In this document: piece after piece, positions 11,176 to 24,100 of the stretch
Layout: every line of letters starts with the position of its first letter
How positions within the stretch are numbered: position 1 is the first letter of the stretch
NCBI GenBank assembly: GCA_030737835.1
Contig: CM060856.1
Span: forward strand, 10,271,670-10,335,669
Origin: Acorus gramineus
Lineage: Eukaryota > Streptophyta > Magnoliopsida > Acorales > Acoraceae
Direction of reading: 5' to 3'
Length of the DNA stretch: 64,000 nt
Position numbers and translations under genes: made by a program
The notes under the pieces: model-generated
What the model saw: the letters and a program-made list of their open reading frames with translations, nothing else
Told to the model about the DNA's origin: nothing
The model's database searches: none

Positions 11176-13281
11176 CGATTTGAGTGATGTTTGTTCACAA
11201 ATCCCCTTCTAATAAATCCCCTCATTTATATGGTGGAGCCCTTTGAGAGGCAGCCTCTACCAACTCCGTACGATTGACGACTTCCGTCACGAGATTCGAT
11301 TATCTCCGTCAGATTTGCGTACGTGGCACGAACGACGTTTCGTGTCGTTACTCGCGTCGATTCGGATCCGAGTCGAATATCCGGAAGAAGTCGCTTGACG
11401 GCTCCTTAACGGCGCTTGACGGGTGTGTGATGAGGATAAAATGACATAAATACCCTCCTCACTTGACGTGGCAGATTAACGATCAACGCCGTTGGTCAGT
11501 TGATGTAATCATCTGTTGACCGCCTGATATACCTGACTTGGCTGTATTAATCTGTCGTGAGAAGGTTAGTTTCGTCATATCGTATTTGATGGGACGTCTG
11601 GTAGGTTGAGTAGAACGAAAGAAACGGACCTCCATTTAATATGATTTTGTGAACAATGAACATAAGTGATGGATGTTACATACATTTCATCATCAAGTGA
11701 CTCATTTCGGCGTGGAAATGCATCCATTGATGATATATTAGACACACAGCCTTTGAACATCTAAAATTGCACTTTCACAATAATCCCTCAAGGAATTCCA
11801 CCTCGGAAAATTAGCATTTAAAATGATTTATTCTAAACAATGAATATTTAAAATCACACTTAAAACAACAAAAAAAAAAAAATTCCATAAAATTACTTTT
11901 TTATAAGACGATGAAAAATCTGTGCTCCTCGAAAAGTCAGAGACTTGAAGAGACCCTCTCTGATTTTAGGAAGGATGCAAATCAAATGAACTGGGTGTTA
12001 AAATACTTTTAATATGGATTATTGGGGGAGATAGTAATTGATTTGGAAATTAAAGAAAGAATGCATATGTCATGTTAATCTTTTTTAGGAGAAGATGAAA
12101 CGTGTGGAATTGTGGATCATTCAACAATATCCTGCTTTTTGGATTTTTTTTTTTTTTTTTTAAGTCAAGAACAAACCAGTCTGATCTTCAACCAACCTGA
12201 TCCCATTGAATGTCAACATAAACAAAAAAATATGGCAGTTTCTTCAAAAGTGATCCAATTTTTGTGTATTGGAACGAATTGTATAAAGCATAAGATACTG
12301 GCACCCATATATGTGACTCTATTCTTTGTTAATTGTATTCTAGTGGTACCTATTAAATATTATACATGAGTGGGATTAATAAGTGGCAAGCGGTGCGGAA
12401 GACCTGGATGCAACAACTTAAAAAAATGGAGTCATAAATTATATGTACATGTGTTAAACATGTTGTCTAGACTTTTTTTCAATTTTAATAATGCCACTTT
12501 ATAATAACCAAATATTTATAAACACTCCATACATTAAACCCTCGTTTGAGTAGCGACATAAGTTATTTTGAGCTAAATAATTTTTTTAATATAAATAATG
12601 AATGAGTCATTTTTTTGCTTATTTGTATTTTTAGTTATAGTATTTGAGAAATATAATAATATAATTTTTGTTGTTTAATTGACAATGAGTAAATTGTGGA
12701 TATTAAAAATAAAAAATAATTTGATATGTGGATCCTCTAATTTATAAAAGGTGATGACAATAATTTGACATGTGAGTCTTATTATCCCAGTAAAATATAT
12801 TGGATGTGATAACATAATTCCAAGGAAAGTATGAGATATCATTAATATCTTCTTCTCACTTATTCTAATATAGTTATATTCACGTATCTTTCGCAAACAA
12901 TTTTTATATTATTCCACCCCTATTCGGCATATCCCACCCACCCCCCTATTCGTTTTATGATTTCAAACAAGGCCCGGTCAGTTCACTTTATGCAAATGTG
13001 ATGCATAATTGGGCAAAAACAATCTATGATGTCTCACTTCGATTTATTAAAGATTAACCGTGAATACAATAGCTCTACACGTTTTATCCACTTTGATATA
13101 TACATATTAACAACTTCTATTGCGGCATTACATAAGCGAATATCCGATTGCTCAACAGTAAGTTCGTAACACGGTGACCAAGTTATTAAATGTTTCAAGG
13201 ATCCTGTGATGTGACGTGTGATTTGATAGTTTATACATAAATAAATTATGTAGCGTATCCACTATATAAATAAAATAACAA
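11176..13281. other. Promoter side of the LEA-like gene, then AT-rich DNA without genes
   Basis: The first 300 bp are comparatively GC-rich with many CG-containing words (CGTGTCGTTACTCGCG, GTACGTGGCAC), consistent with a promoter for the minus-strand gene. TACGTGGC near 11320 is an ABRE-like G-box core, the type bound by ABA-response bZIP factors, which would fit a LEA gene. Beyond about 11600 no coding sequence is seen. Confidence 0.45.
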
Positions 13282-13556
13282 GGGATTTTTAGTTTTAAGT
13301 CCCCACAAATCATCATATTTAGTGATCGATCCCTCCCTTCTTCGTATTTAGGTTTTAGTCCCCAGATTTAAATGATAGTTCATTTTTAGTCCCTGAGAGG
13401 GACCTATCCATAAATTATTTAATTTATTTTTTAGTCCCTGTGAGGGACCTATCCATGAACTATCCTTTAAATCGGGGGACTAAAACCTAAATACAAAGAA
13501 GGGAGAGATCGATCACTAAATATGATGGTTTGTAGGGACTTAAAACTAAAAATCCC
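13282..13556. mobile_element. Fold-back MULE-type MITE, 275 bp
   Basis: Starts GGGATTTTTAGTTTTAAG and ends with its reverse complement. The arms of about 100 bp pair throughout (for example ATCGATCCCTCCCTTCTT with AAGAAGGGAGAGATCGAT). An exact 9-bp duplication AAATAACAA lies at 13273-13281 and 13557-13565. No coding capacity. Same family as 15243-15515. Confidence 0.88.
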
Positions 13557-13632
13557 AAATAACAAAATGAAAGGATTGAAGTGTTTGCTTTCATCTCTGG
13601 CTAACCTCGCTTAAACTAGCATTATTGATTTA

Positions 13633-13864
13633 GGGTCCGTTTAAATATGAATTTAAGTAGATTCTGTGTTTAAAAAACTATAAATTCTCAGACTCTCAGA
13701 TCTAAACACATTTTCAATGTTTAGCTTTTTAAACCATAATCTTCATTTTTAAACAAAAAAATCTTGTAGTTGAAAATCTAATAAAACATAGCTTTTTAAA
13801 AATTGAGTTTGAAACATAAGATTTTAAGAATCTTAATATTTCAATCTCACATCCAAACGCACCT
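13633..13864. mobile_element. Tourist-like (PIF/Harbinger) MITE, 232 bp
   Basis: Termini GGGTCCGTTTAAAT and ATCCAAACGCACCT are inverted repeats of the Tourist type, and the element is flanked by TTA on both sides (13630-13632, 13865-13867), the usual 3-bp target. The interior is AT-rich and non-coding. Confidence 0.7.
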
Positions 13865-14107
13865 TTAAAAGCAACTCACTAATGACATACTTATCCGATC
13901 GCGTAGTGGGCCTGAACCGTAACCAAATGACGCCGATGCGTTTGCATTTTCAGGCCCACTTTCCATCATTAGGAATCATGGACCACTTTGACTATCCGGG
14001 CCGAGTTGTTCATGTCATCTAACATCCAACCTGTGTTACCTTCAATCTTGTAGATCAAACTCAAAATAAAAGTTCAAGTGCAGTGACAATCTGAAAAAGA
14101 ATAAGGC

Positions 14108-14321
14108 ATGGTTTGACAACACTTTAAAAAATAGCTTTTAATTTTTTTATAAGTTAAACTTAAAAGCTGTTATCAGACAGATCAACTTAAAAACACTATC
14201 ATTATAAGATTTTGTAATCTGTATTTTATAAAACAGTCATCATTATTATACCCTTAAAAGATGTGCATAAAGTATCAAAAGTTATAAGTTGCTTTTCAAA
14301 CTGTGTTTTTAAACACACCAT
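14108..14321. mobile_element. Probable degenerate MITE
   Basis: The ends ATGGTTTGACAACAC and TTTGAAAAGC/AACACACCAT are imperfectly inverted, and the interior words AGCTTTTAA and TTATAAGTT recur in opposite orientation. No clean target duplication was found, so this is a tentative call. Confidence 0.35.
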
Positions 14322-14499
14322 AAAAAAAAATGAGAAAGTGATTTATGTTTTTATTTTTTTATTTTTGAGAAAAAGAAGATGAGAAAGAGATTGATAAAAT
14401 GAAAAAGAGAGGAAAAGAATAAAAGAGAGGGTGATGAGGGCAGCATTGATTGATGGAGGATGACGAGGTAGGCAAAGGTGCGAGTGGGAGAGAGAGGGA

Positions 14500-16170
14500 A
14501 AAGGAGAGAGGAAAAGAAGGAAGCCAGGTTGAGGCGGCAACAGTGTGAGAAATCAACATGCTTAATCCTTAAGCAAATGTTTGAATATAGAATAAGATTT
14601 ATTTCGGAGAATGCAATCATACTAGTATAAGTGGGCATTACAGTGGAATGGGTGATTTTGTGTTTGATTGTGTTTAAAATTATTCTCGTTGGAAAACGTA
14701 ATAATACAATTTTTGTTGTTTGGGTAAAATGTGAATAAAGTGTAGATAAAGATTTATAAAAGGTGAAAAAATGATGATAGTTGATTTGACATGTAATTTA
14801 TAAGAGGTGGTGATAATTGATTTGATAGCGGACCTACATATTATTTGAATAGAATAACCTGAAATAACTTTAATTCCAATGGTTGGTTGAAATCCATATA
14901 TCACTTTAGACCAATTTATTCTAGCATAGATTATCATTGAGTATTCAACCCTCCCAAACAACCAAAATGAGTTATTTCGCTTAATTCCAAGATATTTTAA
15001 CCCCTATTCCACGTCCAAATGAATGTTAAGGGCTAGTTTGGCAATGGGTTAAAATTTTGATGATAAATTGTCATAATTTTATAGGATAAAAAGTCTATTA
15101 ATTCTGTTCATATTTACATTTGTTAAAATTGGGATGAAAATGTTAGAATGAATGATATTCCAACCCTTAGGTCAAACAAAATATCTTTATTTTTATTTGA
15201 AAATTGGGATAACTGTCCACATTCTATCCTGATTATTTTTTAGGCTTTTTCTATTTTTAAGTCCTCATAAACTATATGATTTAGTAATCCCTCACTTCTT
15301 CATATTACAATTTAAGTCTCTGTATTTAAATGACATGTTCATTTTTTATCCCTATGAGGGACTAAAAACAAAACAAAACAATTTAGTGATAGGTCCCTCG
15401 TAGGGACTAATAAGAAACATACCCTTTAAATCTAGGGACTTAAACTGTAATATGAAGAAGAGAGGGATCAATAACTAAATCATATAGTTTAGAGGGACTA
15501 AAAAATAAAAAACCCTATTTTTATACCAAATGGGGATAAGCTGTCATTTCATCCACTTATTCCCATAATCACCCCTTATCACGGCATTTATATTCTTCAA
15601 TGTTGATAAGTTGAAATAAATTTTGATAATTATATTTAAGAAAACAGATATAACTTAAAAACATCCCTTATATCCTTCAATAGTCTCTTTGGCTCTGTTT
15701 GAATTGAGGAATTGAATTATTCTGGATAGAAATTATGCAAGTATAGATAACAATTCTACATGAATAAGTGATTTTCTATTTGGTTGTGTTTTTTTTTATT
15801 CTCATTGAAAAACGTAAGAATAAATGTTGAGTTGTTTGGTTGATGAAGAATAAAATATAAATGAAGTATAAAAAGTTGATTTGACATGTGGGCCCTATTG
15901 ATGTATCAGAGGTGTTGATAGTTGATTTAATGTGATGAGATGTATTTTTTTTTATTTGTAAGTGGGCTCTACTTATCCATGGGAATAGATAAACTGAGTA
16001 TAGCTTATCCTATGGGTTACTTAGAATTTTTATACTCTCTTATACTCGCCTAAACTGGCTTAGTAATACTAAGTTATATTATGCAAATAAACAACCATTT
16101 TTCATATCCATTCTTATACCATCTTTATACCACTGTTATCTTCACTTAACCCGTTACCCAAACGGAGGAT
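14500..16170. repeat. Degenerate, mutually related MITE-like sequences
   Basis: Stretches near 14640-15000 and 15680-16000, and a third at 12540-12900, share words such as TTTTTGTTGTTTGGGT, AAAACGTAA, TTTATAAAAGGTG and TTGATTTGACATGTG in the same order. The last copy starts GGCTCTGTTTGAATTGAGG and ends near CCCAAACGGAGG, a Tourist-like pair of ends. They look like old copies of one non-autonomous family. Boundaries are approximate. Confidence 0.5.
15243..15515. mobile_element. Fold-back MULE-type MITE, 273 bp, second copy
   Basis: Same layout and many of the same words as 13282-13556 (AGTCC near each end, CCCTCACTTCTTCATATT paired with AATATGAAGAAGAGAGGG). The flanking 9-mers TATTTTTTA and TATTTTTAT agree at 7 of 9 positions, a decayed target duplication. 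It interrupts an older MITE-like sequence. Confidence 0.75.
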
Positions 16171-16691
16171 TTATAAAGTCGAACAAACTATCCATGAATG
16201 AGAAAAGGGCACATGGGTATCAATTCATCATTTGTAAATTATTTTGATTTTTAATATGACTATATGTAAATGATATTGATTCTAATCTCAAGAAATGAAT
16301 AACATCACGTGAATGAAACTATTTTATTTGTTAAATTTTGATAAAAAAGAATAGGAGGTTGCATTTACAAGTATTTATTTGGGAGATGTCTAACGGATGT
16401 TGAACAATTTAATTATCTAACATGTTTAAAATAGTTTTATAATCAAATTAATTTGTATATTTTAAAATGATAATTTTTAATCAAATTGTGTAATGCATTA
16501 AAAAAAAAGAAAAAAAATATTGTACGGAAGAGTATTAAGAAAATTCCGCGCAGGTTTCTTGGTGACCAAGCGAACTCGGTGCACGCGCTTTTTTATGGAA
16601 GGTGGAGAATCCGATACTCCCTCGGTGAGATTATCCATACTTACCTCCAAGTCACAAGAATCACAACGACACGAATACTGGTATAAATTAA

Positions 16692-17653
16692 GGGAAAAAT
16701 CCATGCAACCCCCTAAAATGTGGGGCTGATAAACGAACCAAGTCGCTCGAACTTGGCTCGAATTCGACTTGATTTGAGCTCATTCAGGCTCGTTCAATTA
16801 GACAAATGAGAGAGCTTGAACAATTTTTAAAGCTCTGTTAGGCTCGGGACCTGGATCGAGCTTCATTTTGTGTTCAAATTTGACTCGTTGTGTTATAAAA
16901 AATTTAGTTGAAACTTGACTAAACTCTTTTATAAAATTAGAATATTAAATTAATACAAAACTATGCTTGTTTAGGCTCATGAACTTGGCTCATTTAGACT
17001 AAAATTTTATTTTCAATCCCTAAAATGAAGAAGAACGCTAGGCTCGGAGGCTCGGCTCGGCTCGGCTCATCTCGTTTATAAACGAGTCGAGCTTGAACAT
17101 GTCAAAGCTCAGCTAGTTCGGCTCGTTTACCACCCCTACTGAAATGTGACTGAAATCCATATAACCCTCTCATTTTTCTTAAAATTCATATAACCCCCTG
17201 AAAACGCCTAGCAAATCCAAATAACCCTTGAATAAATTTTTTTTAATAGATGATGAATATTTTTTGCATATTTCGTTAGTTAACCCTGATTAAAAACACG
17301 ATATACTAAAAAACTACTACAATAGATTAAAAATGTAAAAAATCCTATAAAAAAAGATAATTTTACACTTTCTGGATATATTATAAAACACTCTCTGGAA
17401 GGGTAAAATCGTTATTTATAAAAGATTTTTCATATTTTTAACACATTGTAAGTTTTTTTAGTATACTGTATTTTCTACCAGAGTTAACTAAACATAATAT
17501 TTACAAAATATTCATCCTCTGTAAACATAAATTTTTTTCAAGGGGTTATTTAGATTTACTAAGTGTTTTCATAGTGTTATATAGATTTTAAGAAAAGTCA
17601 GGGAGTTATATGGATTTCAGTCAGTTTACAGGGGGCTAATATGGATTTTTCCC
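16692..17653. mobile_element. Fold-back MULE-type element carrying a nested element, immediately upstream of NOV
   Basis: Begins GGGAAAAATCCATGCAACCC and ends GGATTTTTCCC, with an exact 9-bp duplication ATAAATTAA at 16683-16691 and 17654-17662. The arms pair over a long distance (GACTGAAATCCATATAAC on the left with GTTATATGGATTTCAGTC on the right). The left arm is split by a separate insertion (16722-17139). No coding capacity. Its right end is 255 bp before the NOV start codon, so it may form part of the promoter or 5' leader. Confidence 0.85.
16722..17139. mobile_element. Nested hAT-like non-autonomous element
   Basis: Starts GGGGCTGATAAACGAACC and ends GGCTCGTTTACCACCCC, an imperfect terminal inverted repeat. 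Flanking 8-mers TAAAATGT and TGAAATGT differ at one site, which suits a hAT-type 8-bp duplication. The interior is rich in GGCTCGGCTCGG/CGAGCC words. It splits the left arm of the MULE fold-back, so it is the younger insertion. Confidence 0.7.
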
Positions 17654-17768
17654 ATAAATTAAAGGTGTGAAGGCGGCTCTCTTTATTCCTTTTTTTTTAT
17701 TATTATTATTAACTGAAAGAGAGAGAAAAAAAAAAGAAGACGACGGAGAAGTCGTTCGTGTCCCCACC

Positions 17769-18194
17769 ATGGACGCCTTTTCGAATTCACCGACTTCGTC
17801 CGTACAGTCTTCGATCTCCCTCCAAATTCCATTATATCAATTGAGTTCACTCTCTCAATGTCGCTTCGCCTTCCAACCTCACCACAGTCTGACGAAATCT
17901 AGTCACTCATGCGAGGTTCGTCTCACCATTACCAGCTCAACAACCCTCGCCCCCGCAGCGGCAGCGGCGGCGGCGGAGGTGGCGGTCGAGGCATCCCCGG
18001 CCAACCTCCGCCTCATCTTCCTCCACAGCCTATCCATCCAAACCCCAACTTTAACCCGAATTTTCATAATCCCTACCCGTCGCAGAGACCTCCCTTCGCG
18101 CCTCCTCAACCGGTGTTTCACCACCCTCAGACGATCCGTGCAGAATCCATTCAAAAGGCCGAGGCGGCGGCTATCAAAGCCCACCGCGACCTGA
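17769..18194 (+). promoter_or_regulatory. Upstream ORF overlapping the NOV start codon
   Basis: A 141-codon ORF begins at an ATG in strong context (CCACCATGGA) and runs out of frame through the first 286 bases of NOV exon 1, while the NOV ATG at 17909 sits in weak context (CTCATGCG). If both lie on the mRNA, most scanning ribosomes would start at the uORF and miss the NOV start. The encoded peptide shows no recognised domain and its second half is the Ala-rich shadow of the NOV Gly-rich codons. It could be a translational brake, or the true transcription start could lie downstream of 17769. Confidence 0.4.
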
Positions 18195-21100
18195 TCGAGT
18201 CCGGGGAGAGCGTCTCATCGTGGAAGGTCTCCGAATCCGCCCTCCGATCCCTCCAAGTCGACTCTTGGAGCTCGCTGGGGTTACAACTAAAGGACATCCC
18301 CTCCATTCGCAATCTCTCAGTCATGGAATCAAAGGTCCTTTCTTTTCTCTCCCATAATTTTTGATGGTGGTAATTTTTTGTTGGCACCAGCACTAATGCA
18401 TTGGATCTCATCAGAAGTTTTGCTTGGGCAAGAGTTAAATCTTTGGGACTATATTAATATCTCAATGATTGACAACAAATTGACAACCATGAGGTCTTGT
18501 GTTCATGTACCATTGCTCATCTATATAAAAAAATTCATTTTTTATAGTTGAAAATTTAGGTCAACGTGTTCATCCAATGCTTTATGTCTGCACGGAGGGT
18601 GACATCCCTGTATGACCTGGACCTTGAGATTTGCGACACTGAGGGGGTGGAAAAATTTGAGGATTTTGGGCTGGGTCCAATTCTGCGGCACCCTGCCATT
18701 CAATATTACTTCTCCATCCCCCCAGACATGACCGAAATGGTTAAGGTAACCAGCTTCGACATCGTTGGGTACCTCACCAAGTTTGTCAGCAGCAACTGGG
18801 TGAAGCGCATCAATGTTGAGGATTTCTTGGATTACTTGGCCAGGAGGCTGTCAGTCCCTGATCGGGATAAGATCGGCATAAGGATTCAGAGTTTAGGGTG
18901 AGTTCTTGTATGCTTCACCATTTTATGCTTTTGTTGGCTGTTATTTTTTTTACTGGGTTACTGATTGCTGAATATAGGTTTCATGTGAAGTTGATTAAGG
19001 ATGCAAAGAAAGGGGAAGATGCGGCGGTGAAGAAATTCGTGCAGGTGTTGAAGGAAAACCCATTAGAGATGGACGGAGAGTTTGACATCATGGAAGAGCA
19101 TATTGAGTCAGATGAGGATATTGATGCCAATGCATCCATTGTTCCTCCTCGGAGTACATCTCCCAATTCGGAGGAGGAGAAGAGTCATGTTAAGTTGATG
19201 AGGAATATGAGAAAATCCACTGGTGGTCAAGTGGAGAAGTGCAGTGATCAAAGTAGCTGTGGTAGACTCTTTTACGAGATTCTAGAAAGGCCAGTTCATA
19301 TGAGACGAATAAAATACCTCCCTCAAAGAATAGCCTCCACGATGATATCAACTCCTAACAATGTAGAAAAGTTTATCAAGACTTGGAAGAAGGCGTGCCA
19401 GGAGTATTCTGTCCCTGAGGTAGTGCATCTCTTAATGTGTAGCCTATTTATGTTTTGAACTATTGGTTACTTGTTATTTGTGCCGGAGATTTGAAAGGTA
19501 TTCAAACTTCTCTATCCAAATCTAGCATTGACATTAATAGGTGGGTTCCTTATTTTTGGATTGGTTTCATATCAGGCCTTGTTTGGTTGGTGGTATTCAG
19601 AAGTGGATTTTGATTTCATCTTAGGATTACTAGGAAACTGTAAAAATGCACTTGTTTGATTGATGGTATTCTAGACAGGAAATTTGGGTCTTGTTGGGTT
19701 AAAATTTAGGTAAGTGGGAAAATAGAGTGGAATCAAAATCCCACAAATTTGGTGAGATTTTGAAATGGATTCTATTTTGTTGATCATTATATTCCCCATT
19801 AATAACATATTTAGAACATTACAATTCGTGTCTCTAGTTAAAAGACAATTTTAAATAGGTACAATATTTTATGGTCTGTTAAACTTTAAGAAAATGTTAT
19901 ATTTTTTTGTTGAATGTCCCGAAGGATAAGAAAATGTTAAATTTTTTATACTATCATTATGCTATAAGTTTTGGTATTTAAATATTATCATTTTATTTAC
20001 ACATGTGATTGTTTTATGTAATTTCATTTATTTTATTTTCAAATGTTTTCTAGTATCAATATTACTAACTTTTTATAGTTGTGATAGGATGAAGAGTTAA
20101 ATTTTTATGCACATGTACAAGACTTCTGATGAGGGTATTTTGGGTATTTAAAACAAATTTGCTTATCATTTTTCATGTATGAACTAAACACTGGAAAGTG
20201 AATATGGGTATTGGCAAAATAGATAGTCTAATGAAATCCATATTTTTGGTTAAATGTTTCATAGTAAAATGATTCTTAATAAAAAAGAATCCATCCAAAA
20301 TAATGATGCTAACCAAATGGGAGTGGCATTTAGCATTTTGAACATCTTTCTACACTCTTGGGACAGAACTATGACATCACCCACCTCTTTGGAGGATCTA
20401 CTTCTTTGCCAACCCATAAGTTTGTGTGGCTACTGACTAGATAACAACTTTAATATTGATATATTGAATCCCATCAATACTATAATATCCAACATTTTTT
20501 TTGTCAATAAGCTGTCTTTGGATCTCTCACTTGCCAAACGTAACATCTCTAACAATTTCCATATGCTTGTGATTGCCCTAGTGTTGGCAGTACATTAGTT
20601 ACAAAAACATCATCCTGTCTATCCAACTCATGCTTCTCTCTTTTGTTTTTGAGAACTAAGCTTGCAGGGTTCCAATTATGCTTAATTTTCTACATTCCAT
20701 TCCAAGTCATTAATTCATGAAGTGCATTTTGTTATTATCGTTTTCTTGATCTCAGTAAAATAATGAAAAATTGATTTTATCAGAGGAACGCATGATAACA
20801 ACGATAGCTGCATGACCTTTTTCAGATAGATGCAATCCGCGTTTCACATATCCTGATTATTGATCACTTGAAAAGCACTGGATTAGAGACATGCAGTGTA
20901 GCAAGATGAATTCCTTTCATCACATATGAACATAATATACCTATGCCAATCATCATCTTTTCCACTATCATCTCGAATGGTCATCCAAGGTGGCCTTGTC
21001 TGAACATTATGAGGACAGCTGAGATATAAAATGATTTTGATAGACAATATCAGTGCAAAAAATGTAATATTAACACACCTTATTTCTTGGGCTTGGGATT

Positions 21101-24100
21101 GTGCCAGTAGCTAATGTTTTTTGTGTATAAGTTTATTATAGATTCTTTTATTTTCAAATATCCATTTGTTCCCTCAAAAGTACATTTTCTTTGTAGGTCT
21201 TTGACTTGATGTTGTGTACCTATTCAAAAAAAGTTTCAAAAAAGAGGAAGTCACAAAAGGTGTTCACGTCAAATCCTGGATTGGGGTTGTTACATGTTGC
21301 TGTAAGTTTGTCGTTTGATTTCCAGATATCAAGGATAGATTATCCAAACATTTGGATAATGAAAATTTTAACTCCGAATAGTCAGTGCGACGTTATAGTT
21401 TAATTTTCTGTTAATTTATCCAAATCTCAACTTTTACTTTTGGTGGTTTTCAAACTGCAGGTGGCAGCTATAGGATGTGGAATTTTAGATGGCCTTCATA
21501 ATGTTGTTAAACCCACCAGTCATCCCCAGCCAAGTTCTGTTATGTTAGGTGAAGCAATATATTCTGATCCTTCGCCTGGAGAGGGTGTGGAATCAAATGT
21601 TGAAGATCTCATCCATGAACTCGGGGACAATGAAGCACTGCACCTAGATAAATCAGGTTTCCGCATTGAATATTTTTTGCTAATATTTTATTTGACGAAC
21701 GCGGTCCATAATATTGTTGCAATTGCTAATATTTTATTTGATGAACACGGTCCATAATATTGTTGCAAAGTTTTGACTTAAACAAACCACATATCTTTTC
21801 CCAACTTTATGAAAATCTTTTAAAACTATTCTATGCTTGTGCAAAGCGTAAACTATTATATTATAACTAATTAAATGTATCATTTTATATTGTGAACTAA
21901 ATAAATAAATTCTATGCACCTGTGAGTTTATCCTTATCAATTTCAAACACAAAAACATTTTCTGCGTGCTTTTTTTGGTTGTTTGCCAAATATTCACTCT
22001 TGTTGTAGTCTTCTTTTTGCTTTTTCATTGTACACAATAACTCGATTTTAAGAGTAGCTCTCCAAAAGAAAACCTTCTATATCCATGAGATTTTAAGGGT
22101 AATGTGAATTTAATATTAAACCAAAATAAAACTTTATAACATTGGAGTTTGGACCCATAACTAAATGGTTAGTAACAGAATCTGTAACTGTGAGGCCTTG
22201 GGTTTAAGTCTGAGAGATACCCAACAAAAAAAAAAAAACACTGTTTAACATTGCATTTAATACTTCATGATATTGTATTTACCTCTTGTTTGGCATTCTT
22301 GATAATAATACTCCAGGTGTCACAGTTGACGATATAGTTAACAAGAGTGATGAATATTTTGAGGTTTATCATTCTGTGCCTAGAGAGAGAGAACTGCCCC
22401 CTGAGAAGCCAGTCTTCTCAAGAATGCTCCATGATTGTGTGACATGGTTGAAAACAGAATTCTCTGCAGAGAAATTTGGTTCCCTCGGTTATGGGGATTT
22501 CTTTGAGTTTTTGGAAAAATATGTCTCATTACTCTCTCAAAAAATGCACATTTATTTGAGTAAAAATTTACACCAGAAGTCTTACCTGGAGGCATCTATG
22601 CTTCAGCGCCAATTATCTGTTATACTCCCTCAAATTCTTACAAACTCATGGACAAATGGTTCTATGGCCAAAGAGTATATATCCATGCTTCTTAGGAAAC
22701 AATTTCCTACGGTGAGTTTTCAGATATCCATAAATGATTTCAAGGATGGATTTCTAGATTACAATGAGAAGGACAAAAGCAGCAACCATTTGAGCAGTAT
22801 TCTCTTTTCAACAACATTGTTGGCAAAACAAGGCTTTGGAGAATCACCTCTGCAACATGATAGCTTGTCAACAAAAGTTTCATCGTCAAAGGTTGATATG
22901 GGAAAAATTGCTGGACCTCTTGGTTTTCTTACTTCTGAGGATGCATTTAAATGCTTGCTTAAAGCACCATTCTTGTCTGATCTGCACTCATGGTCACACT
23001 GGGAACTTGTATTTGCCCCCTCACTCGGCCCTCTTGTGGAGTGGCTATTGAATGAGGTTCAATCAACTGAACTATCTTGTGTAGCAACAAGTGATGGAAA
23101 ATTGATCAGAGTCGACCATTCAGCAACTGAGGACAGTTTTTTGGAAGCTTCAATTCAGGGTTCTGCGTATGAAGCAGCAACAAATTTGCTATCATTGATC
23201 TTTCTGTATGGGGGGACAAGCGGTGTTCCATTCTCTCTCTTGAAATGTCATGCCCAGCATGCTGTTTCTGTCGTCATAAAAAACTGTATGGATTTCCCAG
23301 AAGTTCCTGAGCAATGTAAAATGCAAAGAAGCCTATCGCAGGGAAGAGGCTTCCTTGATGATAAATGTCTTTCGGTTGAGCCTGTCGGTGCCTATGTGGG
23401 GATTGGGGAAATCAATGAAATATCTGAAAGTCTGATCAGCTTCAGGCAAGCAATTAGGGTCGTGTCAAGATATATTCTTGATTTTCTTAGTCATTTACCT
23501 TCAGAGTTTTGGAGTTTTGCTGCGGATATATTGATTTCAGGGCTCCGATCTGTTACTAAAGATGCTCCTTCAGCAATTATGTGTGAATGTGACCAAATTA
23601 GTCAGCGCGTTATGTTGCATGAAATTGGATTGTCCCTTGGAGTAATTGAATGGATCCAGGACTACCATTCATTTAGTTCGACAATTACTACTGATTTATT
23701 TGCATCATCTGGGATTTTTAGGGATTCCTCTAAAATGTCGCATTCTGCATCTAACATGGTTATCAGGGGTTCAACTGACGCATCTCTTACTGCCCCTCCC
23801 AGTAACAACGTAGAGGCAAATTCTCAATTGTCAGCTGCACATCCTGAAGCCTTTGATGATATTAAAAAAAACATAGTTTTAACTGAAGGGTGTCCTTCAG
23901 ATCATTATAAACCAATACTGTCAAATGATCAAAACCAGGACAGAGCTCTTATCATTGAGTCCATTAGGCGTGAAGAATTTGGCCTGGACACAGAACTCAA
24001 AGGTTCCGAGAGTATTCTGTTAAGCAAGCAGCATGCTCGACTGGGTAGAGCGCTGCATTGTCTGTCTCAAGAGTTATACTCACAGGATTCCCATTTTCTT

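Noticed and set aside
17667-18194. 175-codon frame as the NOV N-terminus
   Set aside because: It is out of frame with the NOV coding sequence, and its second half is the +1 reading of the Gly/Pro-rich segment. The part from 17769 is kept only as a candidate uORF.
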